Source: Myxococcus fulvus | Lineage (GTDB): Bacteria > Myxococcota > Myxococcia > Myxococcales > Myxococcaceae | Assembly (NCBI RefSeq): GCF_900111765.1 | Contig: NZ_FOIB01000004.1 | Span: 1-64,000, forward strand | Direction: 5' to 3' | Length of the DNA stretch: 64,000 nt | Shown: positions 1 to 7,448 of the stretch, piece by piece | Layout of the letters: every line of letters begins with the position of its first letter | Numbering within the stretch: the first letter of the stretch is position 1 | Position numbers and translations under genes: made by a program | Notes under the pieces: generated by a model | What the model was told of the DNA's origin: nothing | The model's input: only the letters and a program-made list of their open reading frames with translations | Database searches by the model: none

Positions 1-50
1 CGTCCAGAAGGCCACCGAAGCTGTTACTCAGCGAGATGCCGAGGGCTGGT

Positions 51-284
51 TCATTCATTGTGGCTACCCGGTTCCGTGCGACTGATCACCGCTATGAGTC
101 GGGTTCCAGAGAGAGCCGAGCGGAAGAAGCACGGCGTGGGGCCGGGCGCGGAAATAGCCGAGCCCCGAGCGCGCAGCAGCTCCGTCAGTTCGTCGAAGAG
201 GACGTTGTGCGTGGTCCTCCGCCCAAGGAGTTCTTGAGACACCTCTCTGGAGATGGTGGAGGTGCCCCCCGCGAGCAACGTCAT
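51..284 (-). CDS. possible short hypothetical gene or gene remnant
   Basis: Weak candidate. The minus strand is open from an ATG at 284, preceded by a moderate GGAA ribosome site, to a stop at 51, giving 77 residues. The first 40 or so residues look protein-like, ending in an acidic helix (FDELTELLRARG). The second half is rich in Ser, Pro and Cys and looks like out-of-frame translation, so this may be a frameshifted remnant. No family was recognised. The rest of 1-361 shows no convincing gene. Confidence 0.25.
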   Translation of the reverse strand: MTLLAGGTSTISREVSQELLGRRTTHNVLFDELTELLRARGSAISAPGPTPCFFRSALSGTRLIAVISRTEPGSHNE

Positions 285-361
285 CCCGTTCCTACAGGAA
301 GAGAGGGGCCAACTGAACCCTCTCACGCGACAACGACCTTGATGCTCACCGCCCCCTGGTG

Positions 362-1279
362 TCAGGGGGTATGGACGCCGAAGGCGCGCAGCATTCGTGG
401 CAGGTGGTCGTCGAGGTTGCGGATCTCCTCGTCATGCAGCTCGATGAGGCTGAATCCATACTTCTTGTAGAGTTCCTGCTTCACCTTCTTGCGCTCGGCG
501 TACCGCAGGTTGCTCTCCATTCCCCAGTACTCGATGTAGACCTTGCCTGAGGGAATCCAGAAATCCGAATAGACCTCTTCTTCGATAGGCAGGCGCCGCT
601 CGTAGGCATGGACAATCGAGGCTTGGTAGAGCCAGTTGTCGATGAGGGCTTCGGCCTTCGAGCGGACCCGATGGCCGTCCTGCGCGCGGTGGGGCGCCTC
701 GAACTTGTCCCGGAATCCAAGAGCAGCCTCTGCCGGTGATGGTGCTGACTCCAACAGTGCTGGCGCCACGACCCGCTTCGAAGGCACGTCAGCGAGCAAC
801 TCCGGCACGAGCTCGCCATACAGCTCCTGCATCGCCGTCCTGAGGGCCTTGTGCTTGACGATGGCTTCGGGCCAGTACACGTACGGGACTCCGCTCTGGG
901 AGTGCTCCTTCTGGACCGCTCCGAGTTTGAGCCCCTGCCGAGTGGCGGACCACCCCTTGGGTTCCTTCGATATCCACCCGAGCTCAGCAAGTGCCAGATT
1001 CACCCGCTGCGCCGAAACGTCGAACGCAGCGCCTAGCTGAGTCGAGGACAACAGGCTCCCAGCAGCCTTGTTGGGCGCGGCTTCCGGTACGGACCCGCTG
1101 CCACGGCTCGCCGCTTTGAAGCAGGCGTAGCAAAGGGGCTTCTGGTCCTCTTTGAGCCTGCCGCAGGTCCCGCATGCTGCGAGCACTCCCGCCTGGTCCG
1201 CCCTCCAATGCTCAAGACAAAGCTTGAAGCCCTTGCGCGAAACCTCGACTTCGCATGCCTCGACCTGACAGATATCCAT
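362..1279 (-). CDS. zinc-ribbon / PD-(D/E)XK nuclease-like protein
   Basis: A 305-residue protein of unknown biological role. Two zinc-ribbon-like clusters lie at the N-terminus: C4/C9/C21/H24 and C36/C39/C50/C53. The middle (about 65-190) is unassigned. The last 100 residues resemble a restriction-endonuclease-like fold. They hold an SKAE segment (E210), then D239 and E250 in SDFWIP and IEYWG, the spacing of D-x(n)-E-x-K nucleases, although the usual Lys is not obvious (W252). The ATG at 1279 was chosen because AGGAGG lies 9 bases upstream; the frame stays open further upstream without such a site. Codon choice looks less GC-rich than in the neighbours, and the gene sits beside a tRNA, so transfer is plausible. 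Nuclease activity is inferred. Confidence 0.75.
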   Translation of the reverse strand: MDICQVEACEVEVSRKGFKLCLEHWRADQAGVLAACGTCGRLKEDQKPLCYACFKAASRGSGSVPEAAPNKAAGSLLSSTQLGAAFDVSAQRVNLALAELGWISKEPKGWSATRQGLKLGAVQKEHSQSGVPYVYWPEAIVKHKALRTAMQELYGELVPELLADVPSKRVVAPALLESAPSPAEAALGFRDKFEAPHRAQDGHRVRSKAEALIDNWLYQASIVHAYERRLPIEEEVYSDFWIPSGKVYIEYWGMESNLRYAERKKVKQELYKKYGFSLIELHDEEIRNLDDHLPRMLRAFGVHTP

Positions 1280-1467
1280 GAGGTGTGTCCTCCTGGCGCA
1301 CGCTCCCCCAAGCGCCTCCTTGGATGCTGTTCCAATCAGCCAGGGACGCAAGGCACATCCACCAGTGCCTCGAGGTGAGTGGGCCAGTCCTCAGCAGGCT
1401 CCGCGCTCGAGCTTCCGGCCTACATCCACTCCCCAGCACGGTGGAGAGCAACCTCGCTGCAGAGCCA

Positions 1468-1517
1468 AGAAAAACGAAGGGCGCGGACCCTTGGATTTCT
1501 CCAAGGATTCCGCGCCC
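1468..1517 (-). terminator. intrinsic terminator of tRNA-Pro
   Basis: Read on the minus strand, a GGGCGCGGA arm (1517-1509) pairs with TCCGCGCCC (1487-1479). An inner stem of CCTTGGA with TCCAAGG extends it. A T-rich run (TTTTTCT) follows. It lies just past the tRNA 3' end, so it should end tRNA transcription. Confidence 0.85.
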
Positions 1518-1523
1518 TTTGAA

Positions 1524-1600
1524 TGGTCGGGGAGACAGGATTTGAACCTGCGACCCCTTGGTCCCGAACCAAGTGCTCTACCAGGCTGAGCCACTCCCCG
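1524..1600 (-). tRNA. tRNA-Pro (anticodon CGG)
   Basis: A 77-base cloverleaf on the minus strand. The 7-bp acceptor stem pairs CGGGGAG with CTCCCCG. A D-arm with GCTCAG...GAGC, an anticodon stem CTTGG/CCAAG around loop TTCGGGA (anticodon CGG), and a T-arm containing GGTTCAAATCC follow. The terminal CCA is encoded at 1526-1524. It decodes CCG, a frequent proline codon in such GC-rich genomes. Confidence 0.97.
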
Positions 1601-1650
1601 ATATGTCCGTCCGCCGGCGGGTACTCCTCGGGACCGGCGAAAGTGCGGCG

Positions 1651-1679
1651 GTAGTACCCGAGCCTCACGGCTGAGTCAA
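1651..1679 (-). promoter_or_regulatory. sigma-70-type promoter of tRNA-Pro
   Basis: On the minus strand a TTGACT box (1679-1674) is followed after exactly 17 bases by TACTAC (1656-1651). Transcription would begin near 1644, leaving a leader of about 44 bases before the mature tRNA 5' end at 1600. Confidence 0.7.
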
Positions 1680-1690
1680 CGTCCTCGGAT

Positions 1691-1850
1691 CACCTTTTCT
1701 TTCCCCCTCCCCCCTCTCCCTTCCCTCCTGCAGTCCGAAAAGACCCTCGCCCCTCCCCTCGCCCCTTGCCCCCTCTTACAATTGTCCTGACATTCCGGTA
1801 GTTCCGGATATATTCACCAGTCCCCCTTGGGCCGAGAAGGCAGCTGGCAG
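1691..1850. other. pyrimidine-rich intergenic stretch before receiver gene
   Basis: About 160 bases between the tRNA promoter and the receiver gene. Positions 1692-1731 are almost all C and T on the plus strand, with a second CT-rich patch at 1746-1773. This is followed by AT-richer sequence (1775-1815), the likely promoter zone of the receiver gene. No clear -35/-10 pair was identified. Confidence 0.5.
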
Positions 1851-2248
1851 TGCAGCTCCATACGAACATGCCCCCCGTCGTCCTCATCTCCGATGATGAA
1901 CCGCTCATCGTGTCGGCCCTCGCCCGGGAGGCGAAGCGGTCCGGCCTGACGTGCATCTCGGACACGACGTCGGAACGCGTCCTCGAGCTGGCCCGCCTCC
2001 ACCGGCCCGCCGTCATCATCCTGGACATCAACCAGCACCAGGACGGCAGGGACTTGCTCGCCCAGCTCAAGCAGGACCCCGCCACCCGCGAGTGCAAGGT
2101 CATCATCCTCAGCGGCGTCGAGGACCAGTTCACCCGCCACGTCTGCTTCGAGCTCGGCGCCGACGACTACGAGGTGAAGCCCTTCGACCCCACCTTCATG
2201 ACCCGCGTCGCTCGACTCGCCACCACCGTGGCTCGCACCCGGGCCTGA
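1850..2248 (+). CDS. stand-alone response regulator receiver protein
   Basis: A single CheY-like receiver domain of 132 residues with no output domain, so it probably relays phosphate or acts by protein contact. The acidic pair D15/D16 (ISDDEP), phosphoacceptor D59 (IILDI), switch Ser S88 (IILSG) and conserved K110 (VKPFDP) are all present, so it should be phosphorylatable. The start is a GTG with AAGG about 9 bases upstream; an in-frame ATG at 1868 is an alternative that would begin six residues later. It converges on rpe with a 9-base gap. No cognate histidine kinase is adjacent. Confidence 0.88.
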   Translation: MQLHTNMPPVVLISDDEPLIVSALAREAKRSGLTCISDTTSERVLELARLHRPAVIILDINQHQDGRDLLAQLKQDPATRECKVIILSGVEDQFTRHVCFELGADDYEVKPFDPTFMTRVARLATTVARTRA

Positions 2249-2257
2249 ACCCCGCCG

Positions 2258-2914
2258 TCACCCCCGGAGCGAACGGATGGCCGCCGCCCGGTCCTTCGCC
2301 CCGAAGACGTAGCTGCCCGCCACCAGCACCGTCGCCCCCGCCTCCACCACCCTCTTCGCCGTCTCGGCGTTGATGCCCCCGTCCACCTCGATGTCCGTGG
2401 ACAGCCCCCGCGCGTCCAACATCGCGCGCAGCCGGCGCACCTTGTCCACCGTCGACTCGATGAACCCCTGACCCCCGAACCCCGGGTTCACGCTCATCAA
2501 CAACACCATCTCCACGTCCCCCAACACCTCCTCGATGGCCGACAACGGCGTGCTCGGGTTCAACACCACCGCCGGCTTCGCCCCCGCGTGACGAATCTGT
2601 TGCAGCGTCCGGTGCAGGTGGGGGCTCGCCTCCACGTGCACCGTCAGCACGTCCGCCCCTGCCTTCGCGAAGGCCTCCACGTACTTCTCCGGCTCGACAA
2701 TCATCAGGTGCACGTCCAACGGCTTCGTCGCCGCCTTCTTGATGGCTTCCACCACCACCGGCCCAATCGTGAGGTTCGGCACGAAGCGCCCATCCATCAC
2801 GTCGACGTGAATCCAATCGGCGCCCGCGGCTTCGATGTCGCGGACCTCCTCGGCCAGGCGACCGAAGTCTGAAGACAGCAGCGAGGGAGAGATTCGGACA
2901 GGGCGGCGGCTCAT
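2258..2914 (-). CDS. rpe: ribulose-phosphate 3-epimerase
   Basis: Cytoplasmic pentose-phosphate enzyme interconverting ribulose 5-phosphate and xylulose 5-phosphate. The 218 residues match the usual length of this TIM-barrel family. Signatures are [10 protein letters not shown] at the N-terminus, metal/catalytic H36 and D38 in [17 protein letters not shown], the phosphate-binding SVNPGFGGQ segment and EVDGGIN with the second catalytic Asp. The ATG at 2914 gives the canonical N-terminus; a GTG at 2944 would add ten residues with no family support. The gene is divergent from the HD-GYP gene across 172 bases. Confidence 0.96.
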   Translation of the reverse strand: MSRRPVRISPSLLSSDFGRLAEEVRDIEAAGADWIHVDVMDGRFVPNLTIGPVVVEAIKKAATKPLDVHLMIVEPEKYVEAFAKAGADVLTVHVEASPHLHRTLQQIRHAGAKPAVVLNPSTPLSAIEEVLGDVEMVLLMSVNPGFGGQGFIESTVDKVRRLRAMLDARGLSTDIEVDGGINAETAKRVVEAGATVLVAGSYVFGAKDRAAAIRSLRG

Positions 2915-3086
2915 GGGGCCGCTACTTACCCCGCTCCCTTTCACCCCGACAGCGAAGGAATTCCCCGACGTCCGCTCTAAAGCAGAAAACCGAGCAGGTC
3001 GGGGCCCAGGGTGACCACCTGCCCGGGCGTGTTACAACCTTGGAATCCTGCACAACCGCAGGACACATCTCGCCCGGAGCCACCCG

Positions 3087-4616
3087 GTGCCCTCTTCCGC
3101 TCTCGCGCAGCAGCCGACTCCGCCGCAGCCCGACCTCACCCGCCGCCTGGCGAAGCTCACGTCCATCCTCGACGTGGCCAAGGCCATGAGCGCCGAACGG
3201 GACTTGGACCTGCTGCTGCCGCTCATCCTCTACGAGGCCACCAAGGTGGTGGAGGCGGACCGGTGCTCGCTCTTCATCCTGGACCGCGAGCGCAACGAGC
3301 TGTGGAGCAAGGTGGCCCAGGGCTCGAAGAACGAAATCCGGCTCCCCGTGGGCAGCGGCATCGCCGGCCAGGTCGCCCACACCGGCACCATCATCAACAT
3401 CCCCGACGCCTACGCCGACACCCGCTTCAACCGCTCGTTCGACGTCTCCAGCGGCTACCAGACGAAGACCATCCTCTGCGTCCCCATGCGCGACGCGAAT
3501 GGCGACGTCACCGGCGTCATCCAGGCCCTCAACAAGCTCGATGACCTGGCCTTCAACGCCGAGGACGAGGAGCTGCTGCTCGCGCTGGGTGCGCAGGCCG
3601 CGGGCGCCATCGAGAACGCCCTGCTCCACGAGGAGATCAACCGCCTGTTCGAGGGGTTCGTCTCCGCCTCCGTCGTCGCCATCGAGCAGCGGGACCCGAC
3701 CACGGCGGGACATTCGGGCCGCGTCGCCGACCTCACGGTGACGCTGGCCCAGGCCCTGGAGCACCAGTCCACGGGCCCGTATACGCAGGTGCGCTTCTCC
3801 GCCACGGAGATCCAGGAGCTGCGCTACGCGTCGCTCCTGCACGACTTCGGCAAGGTCGGCGTGCGGGAGAACGTCCTCGTCAAGGCGGAGAAGCTCTATC
3901 CGCATGAGCTCGAGGTGCTGCGGGCCCGCTTCCAGCTCGCTCGCAAGGACTTGCAGCTCCAGAGCTACCGGCGGCGGTTCGAGGCGGTGAAGAAGCGCGG
4001 GGACTCGGCGCTCGCGGAGATTGAAGCCGAGGAGACCGAGCGGCTCGACACGGAGCTCAAGCACCTGCACGAGGTGTTCGAGTTCGTCCTCACGTGCAAC
4101 CGACCCACGGTGCTGGCGCAGGGTGGGTTCGAGCGACTCACGGAGCTGGGCCACCTGAACTTCCAGGACGACGCGGGCCAGACGCAGCCTTTGCTCCTGG
4201 CGCGCGAAATCCAGTCGCTCTCCATCCCCCGCGGCACCCTCTCCGCCGACGAGCGCCGCGAAATCGAGAGCCACGTCGAGCACACCTACCGCTTCCTCAC
4301 CCAGATTCCGTGGACGCGCGCCCTGCGCCGCGTGCCCGAAATCGCGTACGCGCACCACGAGAAGCTCGACGGCACCGGCTACCCCCGCTCCATCCCCGAG
4401 CGCACCATCCCCGTCCAGTCGCGCATGATGTCCATCTCCGACATCTACGACGCCCTCACCGCCAGCGACCGTCCCTACAAGAAGGCCGTGCCGCACACGC
4501 TCGCGCTCGACATCCTCAAGAAGGAGACGGAGAACGGGCAGCTCGACCGCGAGCTGTTCAAGATCTTCGTCGAGGCCGAGATTCCTCGCCGCGCCCTCAA
4601 GCACACGCCGAAGTAG
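3087..4616 (+). CDS. GAF / HD-GYP domain protein, putative cyclic-di-GMP phosphodiesterase
   Basis: A 509-residue soluble sensor/output protein. A GAF domain occupies about residues 25-180 and contains LPVGSGIAGQVA and an NKLDD turn. It is followed by an HD-GYP domain: HD in LLHDFGKVG near residue 251 and HHEKLDGTGYP near 424, then the usual SISDIYDALTASDRPYK helix. The family hydrolyses c-di-GMP to pGpG or GMP. The HD and GYP motifs are about 170 residues apart, far more than the usual 60 or so; a coiled-coil-like insert of about 100 residues separates them. The GTG start has GGAG 8 bases upstream. Activity is inferred from intact motifs. Confidence 0.9.
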   Translation: MPSSALAQQPTPPQPDLTRRLAKLTSILDVAKAMSAERDLDLLLPLILYEATKVVEADRCSLFILDRERNELWSKVAQGSKNEIRLPVGSGIAGQVAHTGTIINIPDAYADTRFNRSFDVSSGYQTKTILCVPMRDANGDVTGVIQALNKLDDLAFNAEDEELLLALGAQAAGAIENALLHEEINRLFEGFVSASVVAIEQRDPTTAGHSGRVADLTVTLAQALEHQSTGPYTQVRFSATEIQELRYASLLHDFGKVGVRENVLVKAEKLYPHELEVLRARFQLARKDLQLQSYRRRFEAVKKRGDSALAEIEAEETERLDTELKHLHEVFEFVLTCNRPTVLAQGGFERLTELGHLNFQDDAGQTQPLLLAREIQSLSIPRGTLSADERREIESHVEHTYRFLTQIPWTRALRRVPEIAYAHHEKLDGTGYPRSIPERTIPVQSRMMSISDIYDALTASDRPYKKAVPHTLALDILKKETENGQLDRELFKIFVEAEIPRRALKHTPK

Positions 4617-4674
4617 CGGGCCAGCTCCGCGGGCGAGCCTGGCGCCCGCACCCGGCAAGCGCCGTCCTCGCCGA

Positions 4675-4821
4675 GGGCTCGGCCGTCGAAGCACCCTACG
4701 CCTGAGATGAAGGACGCGTGACCTCCGCTCCCTCGCCGAGGGCATGGCTGAAGATATGCCACCCCTGCGATGGCGCTTCGATCCAGCGCCACCTTCGCCA
4801 GGGGCTCGGCCGTCGAAGCAC
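4675..4821. repeat. 20-bp direct repeats in a 282-bp convergent intergenic region
   Basis: The 20-mer GGGCTCGGCCGTCGAAGCAC occurs exactly at 4675-4694 and 4802-4821. A partial copy sharing CTCGCCGAGGG lies about midway (near 4734), so units recur roughly every 63 bases. In between, GGCGCT and AGCGCC near 4774-4792 can form a small hairpin. No gene is supported in 4617-4898. The repeat family was not recognised. Confidence 0.7.
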
Positions 4822-4837
4822 GACACTGCACGGAACC

Positions 4838-4879
4838 CAGAAAACAAACGGGGCCCGCCGCGCGAAGCAGCGAGCCCCA
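4838..4879 (-). terminator. terminator of pyk
   Basis: On the minus strand just past the pyk stop, GGGGCTCGCTGC can pair with GCGGCGGGCCCC around a short loop. A T-rich GTTTGTTTTC follows. This matches an intrinsic terminator with small bulges. Confidence 0.7.
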
Positions 4880-4898
4880 GGTCCTCACGGCGTCAGAC

Positions 4899-6326
4899 TC
4901 AGCCGATGGTGTGCAACCGCAGACTGTTGATCTTCCCGGGCTGGCCCACGGGCGCGCCGTACACGATGACGATGCGGTCACCCTTGCGACCCAGTCCGCG
5001 CGCGAGCAGCTCCTCCTCCACGCGGCGCACCATCGCCTCCGTGTCCTGGATGGGCTCGAGCACCCGCGGCACCACGCCCCACAGCAGCGCCAGCCGCCGA
5101 CGGACCTCCTGGTTCGGGCTGAAGGCCACAATCGGCACCGTCGGCCGGTAGTGCGACAACAGCCGCGCCGTCACACCCGACAGCGTGAACGCGGCAATCA
5201 GCGACGCGTTGCTCGCCTTCGCCGCCTCGCACGCCACGCGCGCAATCACATCCGGGAAGTGCGAGGGCACCCCCAGCGGCGAGTCGATGCGCGGCGACAG
5301 CCCCTGCACCCGCGACGAGGACTCCGCCGCCAGGATGATGCGCTCCATCATCTGCACGGACTCGATGGGGAACTTGCCGCTCGCCGTCTCGCCCGACAGC
5401 ATCACCGCGTCCGCGCCGTCGAACACCGCGTTCGCCACGTCGCTCGCCTCGGCGCGCGTGGGCCGCGGGTTGTCGATCATCGAGTTCAACATCTGCGTCG
5501 CCACGATGACCGGCAGGCCCCGCAGGTTCGAACGCCGGATGATGTCCTTCTGAACCGCCGGCACCTCCTCGGGCGGAATCTCCACGCCCAGATCGCCGCG
5601 CGCCACCATCACCCCGTCCGTCTTGTCCAGGATGGCGTCCAGCCGCGCAATCGCCTCCGGCTTCTCCAGCTTGGCGATGATGGGCACCGTGCGGCCCACC
5701 TCGGCCATCGCCTGACGGGCCGCGTCCAGGTCCGACGGCTGCCGCACGAACGACAACGCGATGAAGTCCACGCCCGCCTTGATGCCGAAGACCAGGTCCT
5801 CGCGGTCCTTCGGCGTCAGCGCCTCCGCGCGCACCGCCACGCCGGGCAGGTTGATGCCCTTGTTGTTCTTCAGCGTGCCGCCGTGGATGACCTCCGTCTT
5901 GATGAGCTTCTGCTTGTCCGTGTGGAGCACCTTCAGCTCCAACAGGCCGTCATCCAACAGGATGCGGTCCCCCGGATTCACGTCCGCCGCCAGGAACGGG
6001 TACGTCGTCGACACGATGTCGTCCGTGCCCGGCACCGTCTCGTCCGTGGTGATGTGGAAGGTGCCACCCTCCTTCAGCTCCGTGCTGCCCTTGGTGAAGC
6101 GGCCCGTGCGAATCTTCGGGCCCTGCAAATCACCGAGGATGCCCACCGCCTTGCGCACCTTCAGCGAGGCCGCGCGCAGCTTGGCGATGTTCTCCGCGTG
6201 CTGCTCGTGGCTGCCGTGGGAGAAGTTCAACCTCGCCACGTCCATGCCGTTCTCCAGCAGCGCCTCCAACATCTCCTGGCTCTGACTCGCGGGCCCGAGG
6301 GTGCAGACAATCTTCGCTCGTCGCAT
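4899..6326 (-). CDS. pyk: pyruvate kinase
   Basis: Final ATP-forming step of glycolysis: phosphoenolpyruvate plus ADP to pyruvate plus ATP, in the cytoplasm. The 475 residues match bacterial type enzymes. Visible signatures: KIVCTLGPAS at the start, ARLNFSHG, DLQGPKIRTG, the catalytic-Lys segment IIAKLEKPEA, metal-binding VARGDLGVEIP and MLSGETASGKFP. The C-terminal allosteric domain is complete and ends in INSLRLHTIG. The ATG at 6326 gives the canonical N-terminus, although no strong ribosome site precedes it. It is the downstream gene of a same-strand series with the SprT-like gene, 100 bases apart. Confidence 0.97.
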   Translation of the reverse strand: MRRAKIVCTLGPASQSQEMLEALLENGMDVARLNFSHGSHEQHAENIAKLRAASLKVRKAVGILGDLQGPKIRTGRFTKGSTELKEGGTFHITTDETVPGTDDIVSTTYPFLAADVNPGDRILLDDGLLELKVLHTDKQKLIKTEVIHGGTLKNNKGINLPGVAVRAEALTPKDREDLVFGIKAGVDFIALSFVRQPSDLDAARQAMAEVGRTVPIIAKLEKPEAIARLDAILDKTDGVMVARGDLGVEIPPEEVPAVQKDIIRRSNLRGLPVIVATQMLNSMIDNPRPTRAEASDVANAVFDGADAVMLSGETASGKFPIESVQMMERIILAAESSSRVQGLSPRIDSPLGVPSHFPDVIARVACEAAKASNASLIAAFTLSGVTARLLSHYRPTVPIVAFSPNQEVRRRLALLWGVVPRVLEPIQDTEAMVRRVEEELLARGLGRKGDRIVIVYGAPVGQPGKINSLRLHTIG

Positions 6327-6427
6327 ATGGCTCGGGAGGATGGGTGGACCTCATGGATGCGTCAAGCACGCACCACGGGTCGCTTCGCTCGGTAAACCGG
6401 TAAATGAGCCAGCGAGCAGATGAGCCA

Positions 6428-7318
6428 TCAACCGCGCAACAACACGCCCAGGTTCTCCCGCTCCCATCTCAGCGCCGCCGCGTAGTGCGGGTACGTGCGC
6501 TCGCGCTCCCGGAAGGCGCGCGGATGGTGGACGCGGCGCCCGCCCCGCCCCGTGCTGGGGAAGAGCTGATGGAGCATCTCGTGGTAGACGATGAACTCCA
6601 CGAAGAAGGCCGGCACCTCGGGCCTGTCCAACGCGGGGTGGATGCGAATCTCCCGCGTCTGGTGGTCGTACACGCCCAGGCGGATGGACTTCCGACGCCG
6701 CCTTGGCGGCATGCGTCCCCAGCCGATGCGCGCCTGGATGACGTTGTCGAAAAATGTCGCGTTGACCCCGTTGTAAAGCGCCTGCAGGTCGAAACAGCGC
6801 CCCAGCGGGTTCAGGTCCGCGTCGGATTCGCGCCGCACCTGACGGATGCGCGGCTGCTGTCCCCGGATGTACTCGTCCAGCAGCACGCCCGCGGTGCGGT
6901 GGCCTCGGCCCGCGTAGTCCGCCACCGCGCGCACCACCGTCTCCGGCGCGTCCAGGAACATGTGGTGCAGCCGGAGCTGCAGTGCGTTGCCCCCTCGACG
7001 GAAGGACACCATGGTGGAGCGGTTGTCCGTCACCGCCAGCTTCACCGGCATCCCCAGCTCCGCGCTCAGCCGCCACGCGAGCGACTCCGCGCGGCTCCAC
7101 ATGTCCTCGCGCGTGGAGGAGACGTTGAGCATGCGCGGCGCCTCCTCCGGGACCCGGTTCCTGGGAGGAGGAGGACGGGGCGCCGGGGGCGCCAGCTGCG
7201 CCTCGAGCTCCGCGACGACGTCCGGGGCATGAGGCTCCGCGACCACCGCCGTGGCCCGACTGGCCGCGGAGAGGCCGCGTGGGAACAGGGACATCTGACG
7301 GAAAAACTCGGAGGTCAC
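6428..7318 (-). CDS. SprT-like zinc metalloprotease domain protein
   Basis: A 296-residue protein with a proline-rich linker (about residues 48-60) and a C-terminal SprT-like domain. The domain begins with LQALYNGVNATFF and carries the HExxH zinc motif as YHEMLH (H246, E247, H250). A later His-rich HHPRAF segment probably gives the third ligand. SprT/Spartan-type proteases act on DNA-bound or misfolded proteins, but the role of this one is unknown. The GTG at 7318 starts the open frame; the ATG at 7294 (MSLFPRG) is equally possible and neither has a clear ribosome site. No signal peptide or membrane span is seen, so it is probably cytoplasmic. Confidence 0.7.
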   Translation of the reverse strand: MTSEFFRQMSLFPRGLSAASRATAVVAEPHAPDVVAELEAQLAPPAPRPPPPRNRVPEEAPRMLNVSSTREDMWSRAESLAWRLSAELGMPVKLAVTDNRSTMVSFRRGGNALQLRLHHMFLDAPETVVRAVADYAGRGHRTAGVLLDEYIRGQQPRIRQVRRESDADLNPLGRCFDLQALYNGVNATFFDNVIQARIGWGRMPPRRRRKSIRLGVYDHQTREIRIHPALDRPEVPAFFVEFIVYHEMLHQLFPSTGRGGRRVHHPRAFRERERTYPHYAAALRWERENLGVLLRG

Positions 7319-7448
7319 TCGTCGCGCATCGTACCCGCCAAGGCTCCGGACTCAAGGCCGCAGGCCCCTGCCCGCCTGCCCTCCGTCAGCCCGTCAACCG
7401 CGTCCGCCCCTCGACCCTGGGTGATTCACACTCCGGGGGCGGCATCCG

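Noticed and set aside
2922-4847. 641-residue open frame on the minus strand opposite the HD-GYP gene
   Set aside because: Antisense shadow of a clear GAF/HD-GYP gene; its residues are Arg/Leu/Glu/Val repeats typical of GC-rich complementary frames.
4770-6395. 541-residue plus-strand frame opposite pyk
   Set aside because: Arg/His/Gln-rich antisense of pyruvate kinase; no domain or ribosome site.
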